Positions 36,462 to 44,378 of a DNA stretch of 64,000 nucleotides are shown here, one piece after another. Made by a program: the position numbers and the translations under genes. The notes under the pieces are model-generated. The model did not search any database. It was not told the DNA's origin and saw only the letters and a list, made by a program, of their open reading frames with translations. Numbering within the stretch: the stretch's first letter is position 1; each line of letters begins with the position of its first letter. Source of the stretch: Paenibacillus terricola (GTDB lineage Bacteria; Bacillota; Bacilli; Paenibacillales; Paenibacillaceae); contig NZ_JACXZA010000006.1 of NCBI RefSeq assembly GCF_014779765.1, positions 1 through 64,000 on the forward strand. Reading direction: 5' to 3'.

Positions 36462-36602
36462 ATCATATCCCGTAAAAGAACGACCACAAATACACATTTC
36501 CCGCATAATGAGATAAAAGAAAGTAAATTCTGAAAAATCAGACCATTTATCATATAGTGGGATAAGCCGATGTACTCAGGGTCCGAACCCAGGTGATAAT
36601 CG

Positions 36603-36619
36603 TGTCAGGAAATTTTACA
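36603..36619. promoter_or_regulatory. TnrA/GlnR box upstream of amtB
   Basis: TGTCAGGAAATTTTACA fits TGTNA-N7-TNACA at every defined position, 23 bp before the amtB start and next to a GATAAT -10-like hexamer (36595-36600). amtB-glnK is a classic target of this nitrogen regulon. Confidence 0.75.
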
Positions 36620-36642
36620 TATATATGAGGAGGGATTGAACA

Positions 36643-38091
36643 ATGCGTTCAACGAGAAGCTTCAATGGATGGAAGATGTACGTATTCGTTCTGGCTTTGC
36701 TTGCACTTAGCCTAACCGTGTTTCCGATGGCGGCTTTTGCAGAGGATACGGGCGCAGCAGCAACCGTGGTCGACACAGGAGACACAACCTGGATTATTGT
36801 AGCAACTGTGCTCGTTATGTTCATGTTCATGCCTGGACTTGCTTTATTCTATGGAGGACTCGTTGGTCAACGTAACATTCTATCTACCGTCATGCACAGC
36901 TTAAGCGCGTTCGTCATCGTTACCTTAGTATGGGTGCTGTGGGGGTATAGCTTCGCCTTCGGCCCAGGGATAGGCGGCATGTTCGGCGGATTCGAGTTCC
37001 TCGGCTTCGATGGTGTGGGGATGGACGCCAAAGACGGACTCACGATCCCTCACCTCATATTCGCGTGTTACCAAGGCATGTTCGCCGCTATTACAACTGC
37101 CCTCATCTCTGGCGGTGTCGCAGAGCGGATTCGTTTCTCGGCATGGATTGCCTTCTGCGTCCTGTGGGTATCTCTCGTCTATGCGCCGATGGCGTTCTGG
37201 GCTTGGGGCGGCGGCTGGCTGTCGAAGCTAGGCGGTTTGGACTTCGCAGGCGGTACGGTCGTTCACATTCTGTCGGGTGTCAGCGCACTGATCGCCGCTC
37301 TTGTCGTCGGCAAACGTCGCTCATTCCCGAATCAAACGCTGCCTCCGCACAACCTGATCTTCTTCATGATTGGCGGTATGTGTCTCTGGTTCGGCTGGTT
37401 CGGCTTTAATGCAGGCAGCGCCCTTGCGTCGGGCGGTCTGGCAAGTCTAGCAGTCGTCACAACACAAGTTGCTGCTGCTGCAGGCGGTGTCGTCTGGCTG
37501 GCGATGGAATGGAAGCTTCGCGGCAAAGCAACACTCGTCGGCGGTGTAACTGGCGTTATCGCCGGACTGGTTGCAATTACGCCGGCAGCAGGCTTCGTAT
37601 CGGTGTTGTCCGCGATTCCGATTGGCGCGCTGGCGAGCGTCATCTGCTACTGGGGACTGCATGTTGTGAAAGCGAAGCTGCAATACGATGACTCTCTTGA
37701 TGTGTTCGGCATTCATGGCATCGGCGGCATCTGGGGCGCGATTGCTACTGGCATCTTCGCCAGCACGGACGTGAACCCGGCTGGCGCAGACGGTCTAATC
37801 CACGGCAACCCGGCACAAGTCGGCATACAAGCGGTCGACGTGCTCGTTGCGGTCGCTCTCGCTACGGTTGGAACATTCGTCATCTTGAAGGTCATCTCCC
37901 TCTTCACCCCGCTTCGCGTAACCGAAGAGCAAGAACTGACAGGCCTCGATCTAAGCCTCCACGGCGAGAATGCGTACAACACGTTCGAAGCAGTGCGCAG
38001 CGAGTTGCCTAGACCACAGGGACAGGGCGATTTCAGCCCAAGCCCAGGCGGCTCCACGGTTGCAGCCATCCCCGAGATGAAAGGAGTCTAA
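36643..38091 (+). CDS. amtB: Ammonium transporter Amt
   Basis: A 482-residue transporter with a cleavable signal (LALLALSLTVFPMAAFA) and eleven helices. Family landmarks: PGLALFYGGLVGQRN, the gate region of the AFGPGIGGMFGGFEF loop, the first pore histidine in GGTVVHILSGVSAL and the second in DVFGIHGIGGIWGA. GAGGAGGG precedes the ATG. The polar tail of about 60 residues follows the last helix. It is co-transcribed with glnK 6 bp downstream, the standard pair. Confidence 0.95.
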   Translation: MRSTRSFNGWKMYVFVLALLALSLTVFPMAAFAEDTGAAATVVDTGDTTWIIVATVLVMFMFMPGLALFYGGLVGQRNILSTVMHSLSAFVIVTLVWVLWGYSFAFGPGIGGMFGGFEFLGFDGVGMDAKDGLTIPHLIFACYQGMFAAITTALISGGVAERIRFSAWIAFCVLWVSLVYAPMAFWAWGGGWLSKLGGLDFAGGTVVHILSGVSALIAALVVGKRRSFPNQTLPPHNLIFFMIGGMCLWFGWFGFNAGSALASGGLASLAVVTTQVAAAAGGVVWLAMEWKLRGKATLVGGVTGVIAGLVAITPAAGFVSVLSAIPIGALASVICYWGLHVVKAKLQYDDSLDVFGIHGIGGIWGAIATGIFASTDVNPAGADGLIHGNPAQVGIQAVDVLVAVALATVGTFVILKVISLFTPLRVTEEQELTGLDLSLHGENAYNTFEAVRSELPRPQGQGDFSPSPGGSTVAAIPEMKGV

Positions 38092-38097
38092 CAAGGC

Positions 38098-38445
38098 ATG
38101 AAATTGCTAACGATCATCGTTCGTCCAGAGAAGCTAAGCAGCGTAACCGCTGCCCTTCACACGATCGGCATTAGCGGTATGACCATCAGCGACGTGCGCG
38201 GCCAAGGCATCCAGAAAGGCGTGCGCACCCAGTATCGCGGCGTCGAGTACCAGACCGATTTTGTGCTCAAAAATAAGATCGAGACTGTCGTCAGCGACGA
38301 CGTTTATGAATCAGCGCTCGAAGCGATCATCGATGCAGCCCGTACAGGCTCCATCGGCGACGGGAAGATCTTCGTCACCGAAATCGCTGACGTGATCCGG
38401 ATCCGAACCGGCGAGCACGGCAAGGATGCTTTGGGTCAGAAATAG
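38098..38445 (+). CDS. glnK: PII nitrogen-regulatory protein GlnK
   Basis: A 115-residue PII protein. The T-loop reads RTQYRGVEYQTDFVLKNKIE with the conserved tyrosine; the B-loop ARTGSIGDGKIFVTEI and the C-loop TGEHG region are present. It would block Amt when 2-oxoglutarate is low. The N-terminus KLLTIIVRPEKLSSVTAAL is typical. Located 6 bp after amtB, with its own strong terminator. Confidence 0.95.
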   Translation: MKLLTIIVRPEKLSSVTAALHTIGISGMTISDVRGQGIQKGVRTQYRGVEYQTDFVLKNKIETVVSDDVYESALEAIIDAARTGSIGDGKIFVTEIADVIRIRTGEHGKDALGQK

Positions 38446-38456
38446 ATATGGAAGAA

Positions 38457-38493
38457 GGCCATGCAGCAAGAAATGCTGCATGGTCTTTTATAT
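38457..38493 (+). terminator. Intrinsic terminator after glnK
   Basis: GGCCATGCAGCA / TGCTGCATGGTC stem followed by TTTTATAT. Confidence 0.85.
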
Positions 38494-38503
38494 AGGAAAA
38501 GGA

Positions 38504-39190
38504 CTAGCTCGCCGCAATGCGATCCAAGATCGCGTGCAGCATACGGAACGACTCCGTACTACGACCGATCTCTGAACGAATATGAGTTGAGTCTTGCACA
38601 TAAAGCGCCGATACCAACTCATTCGCCCACCGTGTAAGCATCTGATCGATGCAAGCAGGCGTCGTCTCGAGATGGAACTGCAACGCAAGAATACGATCGC
38701 CCCAAGCGAAGGCTTGCTGACCGCACGCCTCTGATTCCGCCAATCGGCGCGCCCCCTCCGGCAGGACGTAAGTATCGCCATGCCACTGGAACGAGTGAAA
38801 TTCCTCCGGCAGCACATCAAACCATGGATGGCGCTCCGCCGTCCGCTTGATCCGATGCCACCCGATCTCCTTAACCTCATGACGGCGCACGCTGCCTCCT
38901 AGAAGCTCCGCCAACAGCTGCGCCCCAAGGCAGATGCCCAATATTCTCATATCCTGTTCAATCGCCCGTGCAATAAACCGCTTCTCCTCTGCTAGCCAAT
39001 CCAACTTCGCATCGTCATATGCACTCATCGGACCGCCAAGAATGACGAGCAGGTCAGCCGCTTCCAACCACGTCTCTGCCAGCCCTTTAGAAGGGTCTGC
39101 GATTTGCAGACGATGTCCGCCGCGCGACGCCCAATCCTCCAGCGCCATCGTATCGTCGAAGTCAAAATGCTTCAGTGCCAGTATATTCAT
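38504..39190 (-). CDS. Class I glutamine amidotransferase (GMP synthase-like)
   Basis: A roughly 228-residue protein with the class I amidotransferase triad: nucleophile Cys in GICLGAQLLAE, and His-x-Glu in ALQFHLETTP. LVILGGPMSAYDD supplies the oxyanion glycines. Stand-alone members of this family act as gamma-glutamyl hydrolases or amidotransferases of unknown partner. The ATG of MNILALKHF is preceded by GGAGGG at 7 bases; the frame is open further upstream but lacks a ribosome site. Convergent with glnK. Confidence 0.82.
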   Translation of the reverse strand: MNILALKHFDFDDTMALEDWASRGGHRLQIADPSKGLAETWLEAADLLVILGGPMSAYDDAKLDWLAEEKRFIARAIEQDMRILGICLGAQLLAELLGGSVRRHEVKEIGWHRIKRTAERHPWFDVLPEEFHSFQWHGDTYVLPEGARRLAESEACGQQAFAWGDRILALQFHLETTPACIDQMLTRWANELVSALYVQDSTHIRSEIGRSTESFRMLHAILDRIAAS

Positions 39191-39375
39191 GCGCTTCCCT
39201 CCATACGTCATCCATGGGCCAGATTCACTCATCTCTATGATGTAATCGTACCCCGTTGGCGCGGAATTCGCAGTCCCCTTTTCCCACATAGCAGGATAGC
39301 TCCGAATAAAATAGTGTCAAAATGAGAAAACAAAAAGACCCTCTGATTCCGTTGTGCTTCTCATGTCGCAAATAC

Positions 39376-39406
39376 AAGAAACCCTCTGACGAATATCGTC
39401 AGAGGG
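39376..39406 (-). terminator. Intrinsic terminator after ndoA
   Basis: Perfect 11-bp stem CCCTCTGACGA / TCGTCAGAGGG with TTTCTTGT on the minus side. Confidence 0.8.
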
Positions 39407-39421
39407 TGTGAGGATGTTGAT

Positions 39422-39772
39422 TTAGAAATCGATTAATCCGACGCTGATTTGCAGCGCCTCATCGACTTTACGCATCATTTCATCGTCCAAATGCGTAATT
39501 TTGTCCGTTAGGCGTTGCTTGTCGATGGTGCGAATCTGTTCGAGCAGCACAACAGAATCCCGATCGAAGCCGTGCGATTCCGCTTCAATCTCGACGTGCG
39601 TAGGCAGCTTCGCCTTCTGGATCTGCGCCGTAATAGCCGCCACGATAACCGTCGGACTGAATCGGTTGCCGATATCATTCTGGATGACGAGTACGGGACG
39701 AACGCCGCCTTGCTCAGACCCCACAACGGGTGACAAGTCCGCAAAAAATACATCGCCGCGTTTTACGATCAA
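39422..39772 (-). CDS. ndoA: MazF/EndoA type endoribonuclease toxin
   Basis: A 116-residue PemK/MazF RNase of the EndoA type that cleaves mRNA. Sequence hallmarks: [41 protein letters not shown] and KLPTHVEI, then [13 protein letters not shown]. Arg and Thr of the active site are present. It follows its antitoxin by 3 bp and lies downstream of alr, as in Bacillus. Confidence 0.95.
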   Translation of the reverse strand: MIVKRGDVFFADLSPVVGSEQGGVRPVLVIQNDIGNRFSPTVIVAAITAQIQKAKLPTHVEIEAESHGFDRDSVVLLEQIRTIDKQRLTDKITHLDDEMMRKVDEALQISVGLIDF

Positions 39773-39775
39773 GCT

Positions 39776-40057
39776 TTACACCCCGCTTACGAGACGGCCG
39801 AGCGTATGATCGGCATCTTCCTCCGCGTGAAATGCTTCCGAGGCCATATTCAAGTTGATCTTAGCCATCTCCATATATCCGCGCTGCATCGATTCGCGGA
39901 TTTGCCGCTTCTTTCGCTCCATCAGATACAGCTTCATAGCTTGACGGATAAATTCGCTGCGGTTGGAATTTTCTTTGGCGACGATGCCGTCGACTTCCTC
40001 CAGCAGTTGATCCGGCAAGCTGATCATGATCCTCTTGGTGTTCTGCAAATTGGCCAC
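39776..40057 (-). CDS. ndoAI: EndoAI-like ribbon-helix-helix antitoxin
   Basis: A roughly 93-residue antitoxin with an N-terminal ribbon-helix-helix (KRIMISLPDQLLEEVDGIVA, NRSEFIRQAMKLYL) and a helical C-terminus that binds the toxin. The start is a GTG (VANLQNTKR) with GGAGG 10 bases upstream; the frame stays open 14 codons earlier without a ribosome site. Pairs with ndoA. Confidence 0.88.
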   Translation of the reverse strand: MANLQNTKRIMISLPDQLLEEVDGIVAKENSNRSEFIRQAMKLYLMERKKRQIRESMQRGYMEMAKINLNMASEAFHAEEDADHTLGRLVSGV

Positions 40058-40295
40058 CGAACTCGCACCTCCAAAACTTTTCCAGACCCTTATAACCATT
40101 ATGTCAAATTACCGATGGCGCTATACTCCACATACTTATGAGACGAATAGAAGCGTTATGCAATGGTCCGTATGCTGCACATCTTTCTATTCGAAATGGA
40201 CGCCGAATCGTCACTTATAATCCGATTGCATTAAATTTCGAGGTAAATTCCAATTTTCCTGCTGCAAAACACAAATTCCGCAAAGGAAATTATTA

Positions 40296-41474
40296 CTAGC
40301 CAAGCAGCGGATTGACAACTGCTGTCACTTCTTCGCCTCTTCTGTAAACGCGAGGCACGCGTGCAGCGAGCATACAAGTCACTTCATAAGGAATTGTGCC
40401 AAGCTTCTCCGCGATTTGATCCGCTGTAATCCACTCTTCACCTTGGCGGCCCATCAGCACAACCTCTTCGTCTGGCGCGATTGCATGGCCATCTGTTTCT
40501 GCAGGTCCAAGCGCGATCATACATTGATCCATACAAATGGATCCAAGCACCGGTACACGAACGCCGCGCACGAGCGCCTCTGCCTTGCCAGTCAGCATAC
40601 GACTGTAGCCATCCGCGTATCCGATCGGCAATGTACCGATTCGTTCTTCTCCAGCCGTTATATAACGCGCACCGTAGCTGATGCCCCAGCCCTGCGGCGC
40701 CGTCTTCGTCATCGCGATCGCCGTCTTGAGCGACATCACTGGCTCAAGGTTGATCCGCTGCGTATTCACATAGTCAGAAGGATAAATTCCGTACATGCCG
40801 ATGCCAAGACGCAGCATGCCATATCCCCATTCCGGCGTATCGATCCCAGCAGCGCTGTTCGCAGCATGGAATAGTTTAATCGGCAGCTCATTCTTTTTCA
40901 CATAATCAACCACACTCGTGAATCGCTCATGCTGCTGTGCCGTGTACGTTTTGTCCAGCTCATCAGCCTTGGAGTAGTGGGTGAACAAGCCACCTACTTC
41001 CAGCTGCTTCACCTTGAGTGCACGTTCGATGAACGCTTCTGCTTCACCGCCCGCCAGCTTGCCAAGACGCCCCATTCCGGAATCAATCTTGATATGCACT
41101 TTGAGCTTCTTCCCGTTGTCCGGCAGTGCAGCAGCAGCTTCAAGAATATCATCCCGGAACAAGGCAATCGTAATATCATGATCCCGTGCCACAGTTAAAC
41201 CTGAAGGAGATACATAACCTAACACTAATATCGGTGTGCGAATTCCGTTCAGACGCAGCTGAAGCGCCTCATCCAGGAATGCAACGCCCATGTAATCAAC
41301 GCCGAACGCTTCTGCTTCCCGCGCAATCTGTACTGCACCATGTCCATAAGCATTCGCTTTCACAGATGCCATCAGCAGCATGTCACTCGGAATCGCTTGT
41401 CGAAATGCCGTCAAATTGCTGCGCAGCGCGTCTAACGAAATTTCCGCCCGCGTTGCGCGATAAAAAGCTTCCAC
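40296..41474 (-). CDS. alr: Alanine racemase
   Basis: A 392-residue PLP enzyme producing D-alanine for peptidoglycan. The cofactor lysine lies in LLMASVKANAYGHGA; the opposing catalytic tyrosine region is WGISYGARYIT; RLGIGMYGIYPSD and ICMDQCMIALG are also typical. The order lipoprotein (YdcC-like)-alr-ndoAI-ndoA matches Bacillus, which confirms the assignment. Confidence 0.95.
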   Translation of the reverse strand: MEAFYRATRAEISLDALRSNLTAFRQAIPSDMLLMASVKANAYGHGAVQIAREAEAFGVDYMGVAFLDEALQLRLNGIRTPILVLGYVSPSGLTVARDHDITIALFRDDILEAAAALPDNGKKLKVHIKIDSGMGRLGKLAGGEAEAFIERALKVKQLEVGGLFTHYSKADELDKTYTAQQHERFTSVVDYVKKNELPIKLFHAANSAAGIDTPEWGYGMLRLGIGMYGIYPSDYVNTQRINLEPVMSLKTAIAMTKTAPQGWGISYGARYITAGEERIGTLPIGYADGYSRMLTGKAEALVRGVRVPVLGSICMDQCMIALGPAETDGHAIAPDEEVVLMGRQGEEWITADQIAEKLGTIPYEVTCMLAARVPRVYRRGEEVTAVVNPLLG

Positions 41475-41643
41475 TTATCGTCACCTTCTTCTCATGCCGT
41501 AACAACCCAATAGAAACTATGTTAAAGGTTGCGGCTAACAGTGTCAATGAAACTGGACCGTTTTCCAAGCGGAAGAAGTTAGAAATAGAAAGGGACAGCG
41601 GCAATCCTCAACGGATCGCGCTGCCCCTGATGAAACTGCTTAT

Positions 41644-42846
41644 TTACTTCGTTGCGCCCTCATCCATCGATTGGGCGATGAGTACCATTTCGGACTCAGG
41701 CAGGTCGGCACTCGTCATTCGGTACTCGACTCCTTCATATGTCCAAGTCAACGTCTGCTGCTCCTCGCCATCGCTAATGGAGCCCATCGTAAAGCCAAGG
41801 TCGAGCATATAGCCAGGCGTGTAGGATGCTGCAACATCTTTAGGCTGTGTCTGGATAATACTGAAGTTGTACGTGCCTTGATAACGCTGCATGATGCCTG
41901 GATAACCGCCGAACGTAATTTCCTGCGAATCCTTAAACGCTACGCCGGAAGGCAGGTAAGCTGGATCGAGTTCGAGGAAATCGAGCGGCTTCGTCATTGC
42001 ATCATCTGCTTGATCCTCTGCCTGCTCATCCGTTACGCCTTTGTCACCCGTCGAGCTCGTATCGCCTTTTTGATCCTCTGATCCGCTCGCTGCTGCATTG
42101 TCCTTGGAAGGTTCCGTGCTGCTCGTCGTGCCTTGTTGATCGGTACCATTCGCATTATTCGAATTATTGGCTTTATCTGTTTTGCCAGCTTGGTCACTCG
42201 TCGATGGCGTGCCGCTAGCATTCAGGTTTGCCTGCGTATCGAAGGCGTTCTTATCGAACTTCGGATCGAAGTTGAACTCGTCGAACGTCACTTTCACCAT
42301 GACGGATGCGTTCGTATCGGATACTTCGACTTTACGAGGCGCAAAGTCTTCTTTGTTCAGCCAAATCTTTTGCCGAGCGAGCGATCCGTTCTGATAATTA
42401 GCCATGACGTCGAATACGTACGAGTCATTCTCGGTTGCGAATTGTCTCGATTGGTCGAGCACGATGCTGGACAACAGCGTTTGGTACAGGTAAACCTGTC
42501 CTTGGTTGTCCGGCCAGTCGCTCTGGAAACGGAACACTTTGTTCAACCTTGGCGTCAGTACGAACACACCGTCATCGTTACGGAGCACAATCTGCGTAAT
42601 ATCCTTCTTCGCGTTCGTCAGGGCAATCCGATAGTAATGATCCTTCTGATACCATACCTCTACCTTGTACTCGAGCGGCTGCTGACTCGTATTGAGCGTC
42701 ATCGTTCCTTTTGCTGTGTAGCTCTCCAGCTTGTTCTGTACCTTGTCCAGCTCTTTTACGACTGAGTCTGCATTTTTAGCTCCGCAGGCGGATGCCACCA
42801 CCGTGATGAGCATCATAATGGCCGTGATCAAAACGATCCGACGCAT
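41644..42846 (-). CDS. LolA-like lipoprotein (YdcC type) with DUF4367 domain
   Basis: A roughly 400-residue lipoprotein. The signal ends in a lipobox VVASACG, with lipidation at Cys. Residues 25-215 form a LolA/YdcC-like beta fold (SYTAKGTMTL, VEVWYQKDHYYRIAL, IWLNKEDFAPRKVEV). A Ser/Asn/Gln/Asp-rich linker (about 220-290) leads to a C-terminal DUF4367-like domain (about 300-400, FGGYPGIMQRYQGTYNFSIIQTQP). The ATG at 42846 has AAGGGG 8 bases upstream. In Bacillus ydcC also sits just before alr and is linked to sporulation. Confidence 0.82.
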   Translation of the reverse strand: MRRIVLITAIMMLITVVASACGAKNADSVVKELDKVQNKLESYTAKGTMTLNTSQQPLEYKVEVWYQKDHYYRIALTNAKKDITQIVLRNDDGVFVLTPRLNKVFRFQSDWPDNQGQVYLYQTLLSSIVLDQSRQFATENDSYVFDVMANYQNGSLARQKIWLNKEDFAPRKVEVSDTNASVMVKVTFDEFNFDPKFDKNAFDTQANLNASGTPSTSDQAGKTDKANNSNNANGTDQQGTTSSTEPSKDNAAASGSEDQKGDTSSTGDKGVTDEQAEDQADDAMTKPLDFLELDPAYLPSGVAFKDSQEITFGGYPGIMQRYQGTYNFSIIQTQPKDVAASYTPGYMLDLGFTMGSISDGEEQQTLTWTYEGVEYRMTSADLPESEMVLIAQSMDEGATK

Positions 42847-43017
42847 GCGATCAACCCCTTCAGCACTTTGTGTGAACAACTGATAACATGTCTATGTGCG
42901 GACTTGGCCAAATATGCAGACTAGCTTGACGAGCATGACAAGCTGGTTCGATAAAGGCAGGAATAGCGAGGTTGGGCGCTTGCTGGGACTTGGTTCCCGT
43001 TGGGCTTTAGATGGCCC
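42847..43017. other. Intergenic region before repeat array A, no gene seen
   Basis: About 170 bp between the lipoprotein gene and the first palindromic repeat. The part next to the lipoprotein presumably contains its promoter; none could be assigned. No open frame with a ribosome site. Confidence 0.35.
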
Positions 43018-43323
43018 GTAAGTGCACTTCTGCACCTACTGACGCTCGATCATGCCGCTCGGCGGCTCGTAGGTGCATTTCTGCACCTACTGGTGCTCGA
43101 TCACGTCGCTCGGCGGCTCGTAGATGCACTTCTGCACCTACTGGTGCTCGATCACGCCGCTCGGCGGCTCGTAGGTGCACTTCTGCACCTACTGATGCAC
43201 GATCACATCGCTCGGCGGCTCTTAGGTGTACTTCTGCACCTACTGACGATAGATCACATCGCTCGGCGGCTCGTAGGTGTACTTCTGCACCTACTGACGA
43301 TAGATCACATCGCTCGGCGGCTC
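43018..43323 (+). repeat. Array A: six 51-bp palindromic tandem repeats
   Basis: Exactly six units of 51 bp start at 43018, 43069, 43120, 43171, 43222 and 43273. Each begins with a palindrome, arms GTAGGTGCA and TGCACCTAC around a 4-base loop, and ends with GCTCGGCGGCTC, itself a small stem. In all six units the right arm TTCTGCACCTACTG is unchanged, while the left arm carries single changes in most copies. The 17-codon period keeps plus-strand frames open by chance. Confidence 0.97.
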
Positions 43324-43341
43324 GTAGGAATGCGAATTCTC

Positions 43342-43369
43342 TTGCATATTAGTAACATTCCGCTATACT
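43342..43369 (+). promoter_or_regulatory. Promoter of the nuclease-like gene / leader RNA
   Basis: TTGCAT (43342-43347), 16-base spacer, TATACT (43364-43369). Predicted start near 43376. Confidence 0.55.
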
Positions 43370-43403
43370 GTGATTTATGATTATATCGATAGTGACGAAG
43401 AAC

Positions 43404-43446
43404 GTCCTGAATTTCCGCTGAACGCGGGGATTCGGGACTTTTTTAT
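43404..43446 (+). terminator. Leader terminator upstream of nuclease-like gene
   Basis: GTCCTGAAT pairs with ATTCGGGAC (one G-U) around a CCGC/GCGG inner stem, followed by six T residues. It lies between the promoter and the coding start, so it would end a transcript of about 70 bases: either an attenuator or the 3' end of a small RNA. Confidence 0.65.
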
Positions 43447-43472
43447 TTTCTGAGGAAGCGAGGTAGAATAAA

Positions 43473-44144
43473 TTGGGATTTGTTGAAGAGCACACTAAGT
43501 GGTTGAAGTGGCACATTAAGAGTAGAAACGGTGAGCGTAAAGGACGCCTCGAACGCGGACATGGGCATGTAGAGATCATGTTTCTGGAGAGAGTTTGGTG
43601 GCCGGTTTTCGGTAACTTAGACGATCTACATCCTGAGTACGAGGTTGCGGACTGGAGAGGAAGACCATACTTTATAGATTTAGTATGGATGCCAGGTGAT
43701 GGAAGATGCAAGTTTGCTTTTGAAATTAAGGGCTTCGGTCCGCACGTGCAGCAGACAGATCGGATTCGCTACCGTCAGGAGTTAAATCAGGAGACGTACT
43801 TGCAGGTGTTGGGTTTCAAAGTCGTTGCGATTCCCTATGATGACTTGGCCGAACAGCCCGAGCTTACGATTTCACTGCTCAAGATGCTACTTTCTCCTTA
43901 TCTGTCATCAAATGCTCTGAACAATGGATACTCTCGACCGGAGCGTGATGTACTGATGCTCGCCCTTCGCAGTAACAAACCACTTCGTCCAGTCGATCTT
44001 GTACAGGAACTAACCATCAACCGCCGCACAGCCGTTCAAGCACTGAAGTCACTAACCACCAAAGGGAGATTTCGAGCGCTGCAGTCTGCGAATGGAGTTA
44101 GAGTAAGAAGGTATGAGTATGTTCATGCGTTCTCTGATACGTGA
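43473..44144 (+). CDS. PD-(D/E)XK nuclease-like protein with winged-helix tail
   Basis: A 223-residue protein. Residues about 30-125 resemble small PD-(D/E)XK endonucleases (DUF559/Vsr-like): a possible Glu34, Asp69 in PYFIDLVW and Glu84-x-Lys86 in FAFEIKGFG, then YRQELNQETYLQVLGFKVVAIPYDDL, the strand-helix end common in this fold. Residues about 150-210 look like a winged HTH (RPVDLVQELTINRRTAVQALKSLTTKG). The start is TTG with GAGGT 8 bases upstream. The gene is framed by inversely oriented palindromic repeat arrays on both sides and has a terminator in its leader. Nuclease activity and any link to the repeats are inferences; the family was not recognised by name. Confidence 0.65.
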   Translation: MGFVEEHTKWLKWHIKSRNGERKGRLERGHGHVEIMFLERVWWPVFGNLDDLHPEYEVADWRGRPYFIDLVWMPGDGRCKFAFEIKGFGPHVQQTDRIRYRQELNQETYLQVLGFKVVAIPYDDLAEQPELTISLLKMLLSPYLSSNALNNGYSRPERDVLMLALRSNKPLRPVDLVQELTINRRTAVQALKSLTTKGRFRALQSANGVRVRRYEYVHAFSDT

Positions 44145-44181
44145 AATTGGTAACGGACTTCACATTCCAAGACTAAATAGA

Positions 44182-44356
44182 TAGGTGCAGAACTGCACCT
44201 ACGTTCCGCCAAGCAATCCAAACCAACGCACGTAGGTGCATATCTACACCTACCATTCCGCCAAGCAGTCCATACCAACGCACGTAGGCGCTTATCTGCA
44301 CCTATATCCCACCACGCACATCAAAAAAGGCTCGCATAGGTGCAAAAATACACCTA
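44182..44356 (-). repeat. Array B: four 51-52-bp palindromic repeats, inverted to A
   Basis: Palindromes TAGGTGCA-N4-TGCACCTA and variants start at 44182, 44233, 44285 and 44337. Read on the minus strand, the flank GCTTGGCGGAAC precedes the palindrome, matching GCTCGGCGGCTC of array A on the plus strand, so the arrays point in opposite directions around the gene. Units are more diverged than in array A. Confidence 0.9.
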
Positions 44357-44365
44357 CACGAGCCT
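44322..44365 (-). terminator. Terminator built from the last array B repeat
   Basis: Minus-strand AGGCTCG..TAGGTG / CACCTA..CGAGCCT stem followed by six T residues. The TAGGTG arms are the array B palindrome; the flanking GGCTCG/CGAGCC adds the stable base. It ends the AIM24-like transcript. Confidence 0.8.
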
Positions 44366-44378
44366 CATCCAACCAACT

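Noticed and set aside
43000-43380. Two plus-strand open frames with LLHLLxxDHxARRL or CTSAPT repeats
   Set aside because: They exist only because the 51-bp repeat is a multiple of three; there is no ribosome site and the repeat conservation is at the DNA (palindrome) level.
43018-44356. CRISPR array
   Set aside because: Units are repeated over their full 51-52 bp with no unique spacers, and no cas genes are present.
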